64,000 bases of DNA from Acidimicrobiales bacterium (GTDB lineage: Bacteria; Actinomycetota; Acidimicrobiia; Acidimicrobiales; DATDAH01). The number at the start of each line of letters is the position of its first letter. Within the stretch, counting starts at the first letter, position 1. The notes under the pieces were generated by a model. The model had not been told where the DNA came from. It saw only the letters and a program-made list of their open reading frames with translations, and searched no databases. The stretch covers positions 1 to 64,000 of the forward strand of contig JAEUJM010000017.1 in NCBI GenBank assembly GCA_016794585.1, read 5' to 3'. Below are positions 34,404-43,257 of the stretch, one piece after another. The translations under genes and the position numbers were made by a program.

Positions 34404-34444
34404 GGGGCCGTCGTTGCCATCCGGTTCATCAGCCCCTCTGCTCG
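34404..34444 (-). repeat. degenerate third copy of the leader element
   Basis: Retains the central 15-mer GATGAACCGGATGGC on the minus strand and scattered flanking matches; the hairpin loop is changed to AACGACG. It suggests an older array that was partly renewed by the two identical copies. Confidence 0.5.
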
Positions 34445-34502
34445 GCCCGATGGCGCGGTCGTGAATCCCCATCGCGTTGGTCAGGAATTCCGGCCCTCAG
34501 AT

Positions 34503-34508
34503 TAGGCT
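34503..34508 (+). promoter_or_regulatory. -10-like TAGGCT before cysD
   Basis: TAGGCT, 10 nt before the ATG at 34519, with TTGGTC 20 nt further upstream as a weak -35. No Shine-Dalgarno: leaderless start, in contrast with the long repeat-bearing leader of the divergent cysQ. Confidence 0.5.
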
Positions 34509-34518
34509 GTGCCCCCGC

Positions 34519-35424
34519 ATGCACTACGAGCTCTCCCACCTGCGCGCCCTCGAGGCCGAGGCCATCCACATCATGCGGGAGGTCGGCGCCGAATTCGAGC
34601 GCCCCGTCCTGCTGTTCTCGGGTGGCAAGGACTCGATCGTCATGCTCCGCCTGGCGGAGAAGGCGTTCTGGCCGTGCCCCCTGCCCTTCCCGGTGATGCA
34701 CGTCGACACCGGCCACAACTTCGACGAGGTGATCGCCTTCCGGGACAAGCGGGTCGCCGAGCTCGGCGCCCGCCTCGTGGTGGCCTCCGTGCAGGAGTCG
34801 ATCGACTCCGGTCGGGTCCGTGAGGAGACCGGCCCCCGCGCTTCGCGCAACCGCCTCCAGACCACCACCCTGCTCGACGCCATCGAGACCCACGAGTTCG
34901 ACGCCGCCTTCGGCGGGGCGCGCCGCGACGAGGAGAAGGCCAGGGCCAAGGAGCGGGTGTTCTCGTTCCGGGACGACTTCGGCCAGTGGGACCCGAAGAA
35001 CCAGCGCCCCGAGCTGTGGAACCTCTACAACGGCCGACACCGCAAGGGTGAGCACATCCGGGTCTTCCCGCTGTCGAACTGGACCGAGCTCGACATCTGG
35101 CAGTACATCGCCGAAGAGGGCATCGAGATCCCCGAGATCTACTACGCGCATCGCCGCGAGGTGTTCCGCCGCGACGGCATGCTGCTGGCCGTCGGCCCCT
35201 ACGTCACGCTCGCCGAGGACGAGGAGCCGTTCGAGATGGTCGTCCGCTATCGCACCGTCGGCGACGCCTCGTGCACGGGTGCGGTCGAGTCCAGCGCCGA
35301 CACCATCGACAAGGTGATCGCCGAGGTGGCCGCCACCCGTATCACCGAGCGCGGCGCCACCCGCGCCGACGACCGGGTCTCCGAGGCCGCCATGGAAGAC
35401 CGCAAGCGCGAGGGGTACTTCTAG
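34519..35424 (+). CDS. cysD: sulfate adenylyltransferase subunit 2
   Basis: 301 residues, normal length. PP-loop ATP pyrophosphatase motif FSGGKDS (33-39), then HVDTGHNFDEVIAFRD, TTTLLDAIETHEFDAAFGGARRDEEKARAKERVFSFRD, and PLSNWTELDIWQYI. With CysN it makes adenosine 5'-phosphosulfate (APS) from ATP and sulfate, with energy from GTP. Two bases separate its stop codon from the cysN start, so the two are one operon. Confidence 0.95.
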   Translation: MHYELSHLRALEAEAIHIMREVGAEFERPVLLFSGGKDSIVMLRLAEKAFWPCPLPFPVMHVDTGHNFDEVIAFRDKRVAELGARLVVASVQESIDSGRVREETGPRASRNRLQTTTLLDAIETHEFDAAFGGARRDEEKARAKERVFSFRDDFGQWDPKNQRPELWNLYNGRHRKGEHIRVFPLSNWTELDIWQYIAEEGIEIPEIYYAHRREVFRRDGMLLAVGPYVTLAEDEEPFEMVVRYRTVGDASCTGAVESSADTIDKVIAEVAATRITERGATRADDRVSEAAMEDRKREGYF

Positions 35425-35426
35425 AC

Positions 35427-36683
35427 ATGGAACTCCTCCGACTCGCCACCGCGGGCTCCGTCGACGACGGCAAGTCCACCCTCATCGGCCGCCTCCTCTA
35501 CGACTCGAAGGCCATCTTCGAGGACCAGCTCGAGGCGGTCGAGCGCACCAGCCGGGACCGGGGCGACACCTACGTCGATCTCGCCCTGCTCACCGACGGC
35601 CTGCGGGCCGAGCGCGAGCAGGGCATCACCATCGACGTGGCCTACCGCTACTTCGCCACCCCCCGCCGCAAGTTCATCATCGCGGACACCCCCGGGCACC
35701 TGCAGTACACGCGCAACATGGTCACCGGCGCGTCCACCGCGAACCTGGCGCTGGTGCTGATCGACGCCCGCAAGGGCATCCTCGAGCAGTCCCGCCGCCA
35801 CGCCTTCATCGCGTCGCTGCTGCGCATTCCGCACCTCGTGCTGTGCGTCAACAAGATGGACCTCGTCGACTACGACCAGGCCGTCTTCGAGCGCATCAAG
35901 GACGAGTTCCGCGAGTTCGCCGCCCGCCTCGACATCAGCGACCTCACCTTCATCCCCATCTCCGCGCTGAACGGGGACAACGTCGTCGACCGCTCGGCCA
36001 ACATGCCCTGGTACGAGGGCACGTCGCTGCTGCACCACCTGGAGGAGGTGCACATCGCGTCCGACCGCAACCTCCAGGACGTGCGCCTGCCCGTCCAGTA
36101 CGTGCTGCGCCCGAAGAGCGACGAGTTCCACGACTACCGCGGCTACGCCGGCACGCTGGCGGGCGGGGTGCTCAAGCCCGGCGACGACGTGGTGGCCCTG
36201 CCGTCGGGCTTCGCCACCAAGGTGGCGCGCATCGACACCTTCGACGGACCGGTCGACGAGGCCTTCAGCCCCATGGCCGTCTCGGTGCTGCTGGAGGACG
36301 AGATCGACATCTCGCGCGGCGACATGATCTGCCGCCCCCAGAACCGCCCCGAGACGGGGCAGGACATCGACGCCACCATCTGCTGGATGTCCGAGTCGTC
36401 CATCCTGGCGCCGGGGGCCAAGCTCGCCCTGAAGCACACCACCCGCTCGGTGCGCGCCCTCGTCAAGGACCTGCACTACCGCCTCGACATCAACACGCTG
36501 CACCGCGACGAGGCGGCGAGCGAGCTCACCCTCAACGAGATCGGCCGGGTGAGCCTCCGCACCACGGCGCCGCTGTTCTACGACGAGTACCGGCGCAACC
36601 GCACCACCGGCAGCTTCATCCTCATCGACGAGGCCACGAACGAGACGGTGGGCGCGGGCATGATCCTCGGCCCCACCAGCTGA
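35427..36683 (+). CDS. cysN: sulfate adenylyltransferase subunit 1 (GTPase)
   Basis: 418 residues. Translation-factor-like GTPase: P-loop AGSVDDGKST (9-18), DGLRAEREQGITIDVAYRYF (switch I), IADTPGHLQYTRNM (G3), VNKMDLVDY (G4). Domains II and III follow from about 230. It ends at ILGPTS without a fused APS kinase; that activity is encoded separately by the next gene. Partner of CysD in APS synthesis. Confidence 0.95.
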   Translation: MELLRLATAGSVDDGKSTLIGRLLYDSKAIFEDQLEAVERTSRDRGDTYVDLALLTDGLRAEREQGITIDVAYRYFATPRRKFIIADTPGHLQYTRNMVTGASTANLALVLIDARKGILEQSRRHAFIASLLRIPHLVLCVNKMDLVDYDQAVFERIKDEFREFAARLDISDLTFIPISALNGDNVVDRSANMPWYEGTSLLHHLEEVHIASDRNLQDVRLPVQYVLRPKSDEFHDYRGYAGTLAGGVLKPGDDVVALPSGFATKVARIDTFDGPVDEAFSPMAVSVLLEDEIDISRGDMICRPQNRPETGQDIDATICWMSESSILAPGAKLALKHTTRSVRALVKDLHYRLDINTLHRDEAASELTLNEIGRVSLRTTAPLFYDEYRRNRTTGSFILIDEATNETVGAGMILGPTS

Positions 36684-36768
36684 GCCCGTGCACGTCGTCC
36701 GTGGCGTCCCCGGCCACCGGGCCGTCCGGCGCGCCGCCGCCGGCCGTCCGGCCGCCTAGCGTCTGACC

Positions 36769-37374
36769 ATGGCCAGCGAGAACGTGGTGTGGCACCAGTC
36801 CGACCTGCCACGGGCCGATCGCTGGGCCGCGCTCGGGGTGCGGGGAGCGACGCTCTGGTTCACCGGACTCTCTGGTTCCGGCAAGTCCACCGTGGCGGTG
36901 GCCGTCGAGCGTCGCCTGCTCGAAGCCGGCGCCCCCGCGTACCTGCTGGACGGCGACAACCTTCGGCACGGCCTCAACGGCGACCTCGGCTTCAGCGCCG
37001 ACGACCGGTCCGAGAACGTCCGTCGCGTCGGCGAGGTGGCCCGGCTCTTCGCCGATGCCGGCGTCGTCGCCCTGGTGCCGCTCATCAGCCCCTACCGGGC
37101 TGACCGCGACCGCTCCCGGGCCGCCCACGAGGCCGCCGGGGTCCCGTTCTACGAGGTCTTCGTGAACACCCCCATCGAGGAGTGCGAGGCCCGGGACCCG
37201 AAGGGTCTCTACGCCAAGGCGCGGGCCGGCGAGATCACCGGCTTCACCGGCATCGACGACCCCTACGAGGCGCCCGTCACGCCCGATCTCGAGCTGACCC
37301 CCGCCGACGGCGACCCCGCCGCGCAGGCGCAGCTCGTGCTCGACCTGTTGCACCGCACCGGTTCGCCGGCCTGA
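36769..37374 (+). CDS. cysC: adenylyl-sulfate kinase
   Basis: 201 residues. Walker A GLSGSGKST (33-41), YLLDGDNLRHGLNGDLGFSADDRSENVRRVGEVARLFADAG (APS site and signature), LISPYRADRDRSR, and EVFVNTPIEECEARDPKGLYAKARAGEI. Phosphorylates APS to PAPS. Located 85 bp after cysN with no terminator between. No APS or PAPS reductase is visible in the window, so the PAPS could be for sulfation or for assimilation encoded elsewhere. Confidence 0.94.
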   Translation: MASENVVWHQSDLPRADRWAALGVRGATLWFTGLSGSGKSTVAVAVERRLLEAGAPAYLLDGDNLRHGLNGDLGFSADDRSENVRRVGEVARLFADAGVVALVPLISPYRADRDRSRAAHEAAGVPFYEVFVNTPIEECEARDPKGLYAKARAGEITGFTGIDDPYEAPVTPDLELTPADGDPAAQAQLVLDLLHRTGSPA

Positions 37375-37381
37375 CCTGTCC

Positions 37382-38128
37382 GTGCGCCCCGCTCCGCCTG
37401 GACCCTTCACCACCCGGCGCCTGGGCGCCCTGGTGGTGATGAGCGTGCTGCTGGCCGCTGCGGCGGCGTGCGGCGGCGATGGGGATGGCACCGGAGCGGC
37501 TGCCGGGACCGCGGTGGCCGCTGCCGGGCCCACCACGGCCACCGCCACCGCCGAGGAGCTGGCCGACCTCGACCTCACCCCGGCGCTCCTGCGAGCGCGG
37601 GACTTCCCCGACCCCGAGGCCGTGGAGCCCATCCTGGTGGGAGCCGACTTCGGGGCCGTCGGCCCCGGTCAGCGCATCAAGGTGTGCGGGCAGGACATCC
37701 GCGCCGATGTGGGGGCCGACCGGGGCCGCTTCTCGCAGTTCCGGGTGGACCGGTACGCGGTCACGCAGACCATCACGGCCCTGCCCGAGCCGCAGGCCAC
37801 CGCCCTCGGGCAGCGCTTCGCCGCCCTGGGCCGCACGTGCACCGAGCCGTGGACCCAGCCCGACCCCAACGGGGGCGAGATCACCCGTCGCATCGTCGGC
37901 CCGGTGCCCCTGCCGGACCTCGGCGCCGACGCCGCTGCCTACCTGGTGCGGGCCGAGAACCGGCTCGGCCGGGACGACTCGATCCTGCTGATGGTCGTCG
38001 ACGGCCCCTACGTGTCCACGCTGACCGTCACCGGCCCGGTGGACGACCGCTTCGAGCTGGTCGAACCCCTGGAGCTGGCCCTGGCCGAGCGCCTCAGGAC
38101 GCTGCCGGCGCCCGGCGGGGAGGCGTAG
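37382..38128 (+). CDS. predicted lipoprotein of unknown function
   Basis: 248 residues from a GTG seven bases after the cysC stop. Signal sequence with hydrophobic core LGALVVMSVLLAAAAAC (lipobox Ala-Ala-Ala-Cys) then a Gly/Ala/Thr linker. The mature domain has two Cys (VCGQDI, RTCTEPW) and resembles sensor-like PknH domains only vaguely; I do not assign it. Its last 35 bp overlap the 3' end of the convergent CxxC-protein gene. Confidence 0.65.
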   Translation: MRPAPPGPFTTRRLGALVVMSVLLAAAAACGGDGDGTGAAAGTAVAAAGPTTATATAEELADLDLTPALLRARDFPDPEAVEPILVGADFGAVGPGQRIKVCGQDIRADVGADRGRFSQFRVDRYAVTQTITALPEPQATALGQRFAALGRTCTEPWTQPDPNGGEITRRIVGPVPLPDLGADAAAYLVRAENRLGRDDSILLMVVDGPYVSTLTVTGPVDDRFELVEPLELALAERLRTLPAPGGEA

Positions 38129-38459
38129 GGGCGGGCGCCGCGGCCTCACCGTGGGGCTGGCCGGCGGACTCGTAGCACTCGGCGTGGTAGTGCTCGACCC
38201 GGTCCCACACGCCCTTCACGTACACGTTGCAGATCACCTGCTGGAGGCGGACCTTGGCCCGGAACTTCACGGGCTCACCGCACTCGCGACAGGTGACGGA
38301 GCTGCCTGGCTCGATGGCCCGCAGCACCGCTCGGCTGGTCCAGCGCGTGGCCGTGCGGCGCTTCGCCCTGGTCTTGGCCGGCGAGGAGCGGGGGGTGCTT
38401 CGGCCGGCGGGGGCCTTGGCCTCCGCTGCCCGAGGCCGGGTGGCGGTCTTGGGAGCCAT
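38094..38459 (-). CDS. small basic protein with a CxxC...HxxxC zinc-binding-like site
   Basis: 121 residues. A Lys/Arg/Ala-rich N-terminal third (AAEAKAPAGRSTPRSSPAKTRAKRRT) looks like a nucleic-acid-binding tail. It is followed by a compact domain with CRECGEP and HYHAECYE, a likely zinc site (Cys-x2-Cys ... His-x3-Cys). The C-terminus is Pro/Ala-rich. No named family. DNA or RNA binding is inferred only from charge and zinc motif. Confidence 0.6.
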   Translation of the reverse strand: MAPKTATRPRAAEAKAPAGRSTPRSSPAKTRAKRRTATRWTSRAVLRAIEPGSSVTCRECGEPVKFRAKVRLQQVICNVYVKGVWDRVEHYHAECYESAGQPHGEAAAPAPTPPRRAPAAS

Positions 38460-38553
38460 GCCCTTCCCGTCGGCCGTTCTCGGGCTGGTCTGAGGATCCG
38501 GGTGATGCCGTCGGCTCCGGATCGGCGCTGCCGCATCGCTTCCGGATGCCGTT

Positions 38554-38596
38554 CTCGAGGCAATGCCCCCTGGATTCCGGGGGCCATTGCCTCGAG
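38554..38596 (-). terminator. hairpin terminator after ettA, related to the 3893 hairpin
   Basis: Arms CTCGAGGCAATG(G)CCCCC, one bulged base, loop TGGATTCC. It resembles 3893-3937 in plan: outer GAGG-x-AAT, C-run, GGAATCC-like centre, G-run, ATT-x-CCTC. It lies 28 bp after the ettA stop on the minus strand. Confidence 0.6.
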
Positions 38597-38624
38597 TTCG
38601 CGGATGCGGGCCGGCCCGGTGGGC

Positions 38625-40337
<1,713 letters not shown>

Positions 40338-40399
40338 GACCCTCTTGTCTATCGACTCCCGCACCTGACGCCTGCTTCGGCCTGAGATTGCCACCGGCG

Positions 40400-40438
40400 C
40401 CGTTTTGCGAGAGGCGCAGCCTCTCGCCTGACAAACGG
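40400..40438 (-). other. hairpin in the ettA leader
   Basis: Inner 9-bp stem GCGAGAGGC with GCA loop and outer CCGTTT/AAACGG pairing across a small internal loop. It is about 60 nt before the ettA start codon. It may be a 5'-leader structure or part of the terminator region of the upstream gene. Confidence 0.4.
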
Positions 40439-40442
40439 GGTA

Positions 40443-40549
40443 GCGACGGAGCGGGTGGCGCCGGTCCGGAGGGTCCAGGAGCCGCCGCCGGTTCTGGTTT
40501 TTGGCGGCGGTCCTGGATACCGGACCGGTGACAGGACCCGCTCCGTCGC
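40443..40549 (-). terminator. 107-nt large imperfect hairpin after the NYN-S1 gene
   Basis: Arms of about 47 nt: both begin GCGACGGAGCGGGT, both contain GGTCCGG and CCAGGA, and both end CCGCCGCC, around a 13-nt loop that includes TTTTT. It starts 20 bp after the stop of the minus-strand NYN-S1 gene. Much larger than a normal terminator. Confidence 0.55.
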
Positions 40550-40568
40550 GGGGGTAGCCCCCAGGCTC

Positions 40569-41855
40569 CTACTTCTTGCGGCCGATGAGCTTCTTGGCGG
40601 CCTCGGCGATGCCGCCCTTCTTCTTGGTGGCGGGCGCCGTGTCCTGGACGCCGTCGCCGCCCCGCTGGCTCTTGAGGGGTGCCGCGCCGGTGCGGGGGGC
40701 GCCCTCGGTGGCCTTCTGGGTGGCCGCCCGTCGGGCCGACGCGGCCTTCGGGCTGGCCTCCTCCGCGCTGGGCGGCGCCGGCGTGTTGGGTAGGCCGGGC
40801 ACGATGAGGTCGATGCCGCGGCGGGGCGTGTCGAAGGCCAGGACGACGAAGTCGCGCACCTCGCCCCGCTCGAGCACGTCGCGGGCGCTGCGGGGCGGCG
40901 GGTCACCGAGGGCCTTGAGGGCCACGTAGCAGCGGGCGCCGCCGGCCAGCACGTAGGCGCCGTGGGACGAGAACTGCTCGACTTCGCCCGAGACCGTGCT
41001 GCCGACGGGGTAGTTGGCCACGAACTCGATGAAGGGGAGCGGGTCGTTCGTCTTGTTGACGCTGGCGCGCTTGGCCGGCGCGTTGCCCGCCGGCTCGGCT
41101 TTCGCCTGGGAACGGCCACTCGACTTGGTCCCCGCGGCGGTCTGCTTCGCCGGCGATTTCGCGGTCTCCTGGGTGGTGCTCCCGGCGCCTGAGTCGCCGC
41201 CTCGCCCGCCGCGACCTCGTCCGCCCCGGCTGCGACGGGAGCCGGTCGAGGGGCCGGCGGCGCTGTCCTCGGTGGCGTTCGTCGTCTCCGCGGCGCTCGA
41301 GGAGCGTCCTCGGCCCGATGCGCTGGATGAGGACGACCGGGAGGAGCTGCGGCCGCGACCGGCGGGCGCCTCGGCCGGCTCGGCGGCTCGGCTGTTGCGC
41401 TTGCGGGCGTCGCGCACGGCGCGCTGGCTGGTCGCGCCTCGCACGGGGCTGCGCGACACGAACACCCATCCCACGTCGGGCACGGGCTTGCCGCCGATGA
41501 GGCGACCCTCGTCGAACAGCCAGGGATGGGTGCCGTGGAACTCCTGGAAGGAGTCGTTGGACAAGATGAGGGCGCCGGCCCGCTCGGCGATCTCGAGCAC
41601 GAAGGCGTCGCCCCGGCCGATGGCGCCCGCCGGCGGCGTGACCATCTCGTTGTTGGCGATGGCCTCGTCGAAGAGCGCACGCTCCGAGGGGTCGATGCGG
41701 TGGCCGAACGTGGCGTCGACCACCACGGTCAGCTTGTCGTGCGGATGCTCCTCGAGGAAGGCCCGCACCGCTTCGTCGAGTTGTTTGAGGCTGGGGGTCG
41801 AGCGGCCCTCGGTTGCGATGTTCGAGCCGTCGACCACGACATGCGTGGATGCCAT
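40569..41855 (-). CDS. NYN/Zc3h12a-like ribonuclease fused to an S1-like RNA-binding domain
   Basis: 428 residues. Residues 1-138 form a PIN-like NYN nuclease with spaced acidic residues Asp-9 (HVVVDGSNIA), Asp-47 (TVVVDATFG), Asp-83 (GRGDAFVLE) and Asp-101 (LSNDSFQEF). Residues about 140-265 are a disordered Ser/Arg/Gly/Lys-rich linker with RGG-like repeats. Residues about 273-345 look like an S1/OB domain (GSTVSGEVEQFSSHGAYVLAGG). The basic tail ends KKLIGRKK. Probably an RNA endonuclease; targets unknown. The start at 41855 is preferred over 41900 because it begins the NYN strand. Confidence 0.75.
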   Translation of the reverse strand: MASTHVVVDGSNIATEGRSTPSLKQLDEAVRAFLEEHPHDKLTVVVDATFGHRIDPSERALFDEAIANNEMVTPPAGAIGRGDAFVLEIAERAGALILSNDSFQEFHGTHPWLFDEGRLIGGKPVPDVGWVFVSRSPVRGATSQRAVRDARKRNSRAAEPAEAPAGRGRSSSRSSSSSASGRGRSSSAAETTNATEDSAAGPSTGSRRSRGGRGRGGRGGDSGAGSTTQETAKSPAKQTAAGTKSSGRSQAKAEPAGNAPAKRASVNKTNDPLPFIEFVANYPVGSTVSGEVEQFSSHGAYVLAGGARCYVALKALGDPPPRSARDVLERGEVRDFVVLAFDTPRRGIDLIVPGLPNTPAPPSAEEASPKAASARRAATQKATEGAPRTGAAPLKSQRGGDGVQDTAPATKKKGGIAEAAKKLIGRKK

Positions 41856-41913
41856 GACAGGCCTAGTCAACCACCTGGAGGGTCCGAAACCGGACATCAC
41901 CTAACGTGCTGGC

Positions 41914-43257
41914 GTGCTGCCTGCCGCCGACACCGTCACCGCGGAGGTCACGGACCTCCTTCAGAACCTGATCCGCAACGCGTGCGTGAACGACGGGACC
42001 GAGGCGTCCGGGCAGGAGGTGCGCAGCGCCGACCTGCTCGCCACGTACCTGGAGGGCCCCGGCCTCGACCTCGAGCGCTACGAGGCCGCCCCGGGGCGCA
42101 CCAGCCTCGTCGGGCGCATCGAGGGCACCGACCCCGAGGCGCCCACCTTGCTGCTCATGGGCCACACCGACGTCGTGCCCGTCACGCCCTCCGGGTGGAG
42201 CCGCGACCCCTTCGGCGGCGAGCTGGTGGACGGCGAGGTGTGGGGCCGGGGCGCGGTCGACATGTTGAACCTCACCGCCTCGATGGCCACCGCGTTCAAG
42301 TACCTCGCCCGCGACGGCTTTCGACCCAAGGGCACGCTGATCTACCTGGCCGTGGCCGACGAGGAGGCCAACGCCACCTACGGCGCCGGCCATCTGGTCG
42401 AGCACGAGCTCGACGCCGTCCAGGCCGACTACGTCATCACCGAGTCGGGCGGTATCCCCATCCCGTCGCCCACCGGCCTCAAGCTGCCGGTGATCGTGGG
42501 GGAGAAGGGCCTGCACGGCGTGCACCTCAAGATCAGCGGCACCCCGGGGCACGGCTCACAGCCCTTCAAGACCGACAACGCGTTGGTCACCGCGGCCGAG
42601 GTCGTTCGCCGCATCGCCGAGCACCAGCCCGCCACGCAGATCCACGACATCTGGCGGGCCTTCCTCGAGGGCATGGAGTACCCCGAGGAGCTCGTGGCGC
42701 CCCTGCTCGACCCCGAGCAGCTCATGGGCGCCCTCGACTTCCTCCCGGTGGGCATGGCCCGCCAGTTCCACGCCTGCACCCACACGACGATGGCGCCGAC
42801 GGTCGTGCACGGCGGGACCAAGATCAACGTCATCCCCGACGAGGTCGTCCTCCAGGTCGACATCCGCACCCTGCCCGGGCAGACCGCGGCCGACATCGAC
42901 GCCATCCTCGCCGACGCCCTCGGCGACCTCGCCGACCGGGTCACCATCACGGTGGACAGCGACGATCCGTCCAGCTCGTCGCCGGTGGACACGCCGCTCT
43001 GGGACAGCCTCGCCCGCCTCACCCCCCGCTGGTACGGCGAGTCGAAGCTGGTGCCCTTCCTCACCGTGGGCGCCACCGACGGCCGCTTCTTCCGCCGCCG
43101 CGGCGTCCCCGCCTACGGCTTCGGCCTGTTCAGCGAGAAGCTCACGATCGAGGACTTCGGCGACATGTTCCACGGCAACGACGAGCGTGTCGACCAGGAC
43201 TCACTGCGCCTGTCCACCGAGCTCTGGGACGCCGTCGCCCGCGACTTCCTGGCATGA
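41914..43257 (+). CDS. M20-family metallopeptidase
   Basis: 447 residues from GTG. Di-zinc peptidase motifs: LLLMGHTDVVPV (His, Asp), WGRGAVDMLNLTASM, AVADEEANATYGAGHLV (Glu-Glu), KISGTPGHGSQPF (dimerisation/lid domain), and a C-terminal zinc His in MFHGNDERVD. Family members cleave small peptides or acylated amino acids (ArgE/DapE/CPG2 group). Translationally coupled by ATGA to the sulfatase downstream. Substrate unknown. Confidence 0.87.
   Translation: MLPAADTVTAEVTDLLQNLIRNACVNDGTEASGQEVRSADLLATYLEGPGLDLERYEAAPGRTSLVGRIEGTDPEAPTLLLMGHTDVVPVTPSGWSRDPFGGELVDGEVWGRGAVDMLNLTASMATAFKYLARDGFRPKGTLIYLAVADEEANATYGAGHLVEHELDAVQADYVITESGGIPIPSPTGLKLPVIVGEKGLHGVHLKISGTPGHGSQPFKTDNALVTAAEVVRRIAEHQPATQIHDIWRAFLEGMEYPEELVAPLLDPEQLMGALDFLPVGMARQFHACTHTTMAPTVVHGGTKINVIPDEVVLQVDIRTLPGQTAADIDAILADALGDLADRVTITVDSDDPSSSSPVDTPLWDSLARLTPRWYGESKLVPFLTVGATDGRFFRRRGVPAYGFGLFSEKLTIEDFGDMFHGNDERVDQDSLRLSTELWDAVARDFLA

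Noticed and set aside
34244-34518. Possible known riboswitch (SAM, cobalamin or similar) controlling the sulfur genes
   Set aside because: No conserved core of a known class was recognised; the structure there is the tandem leader element, which also precedes a non-sulfur gene.
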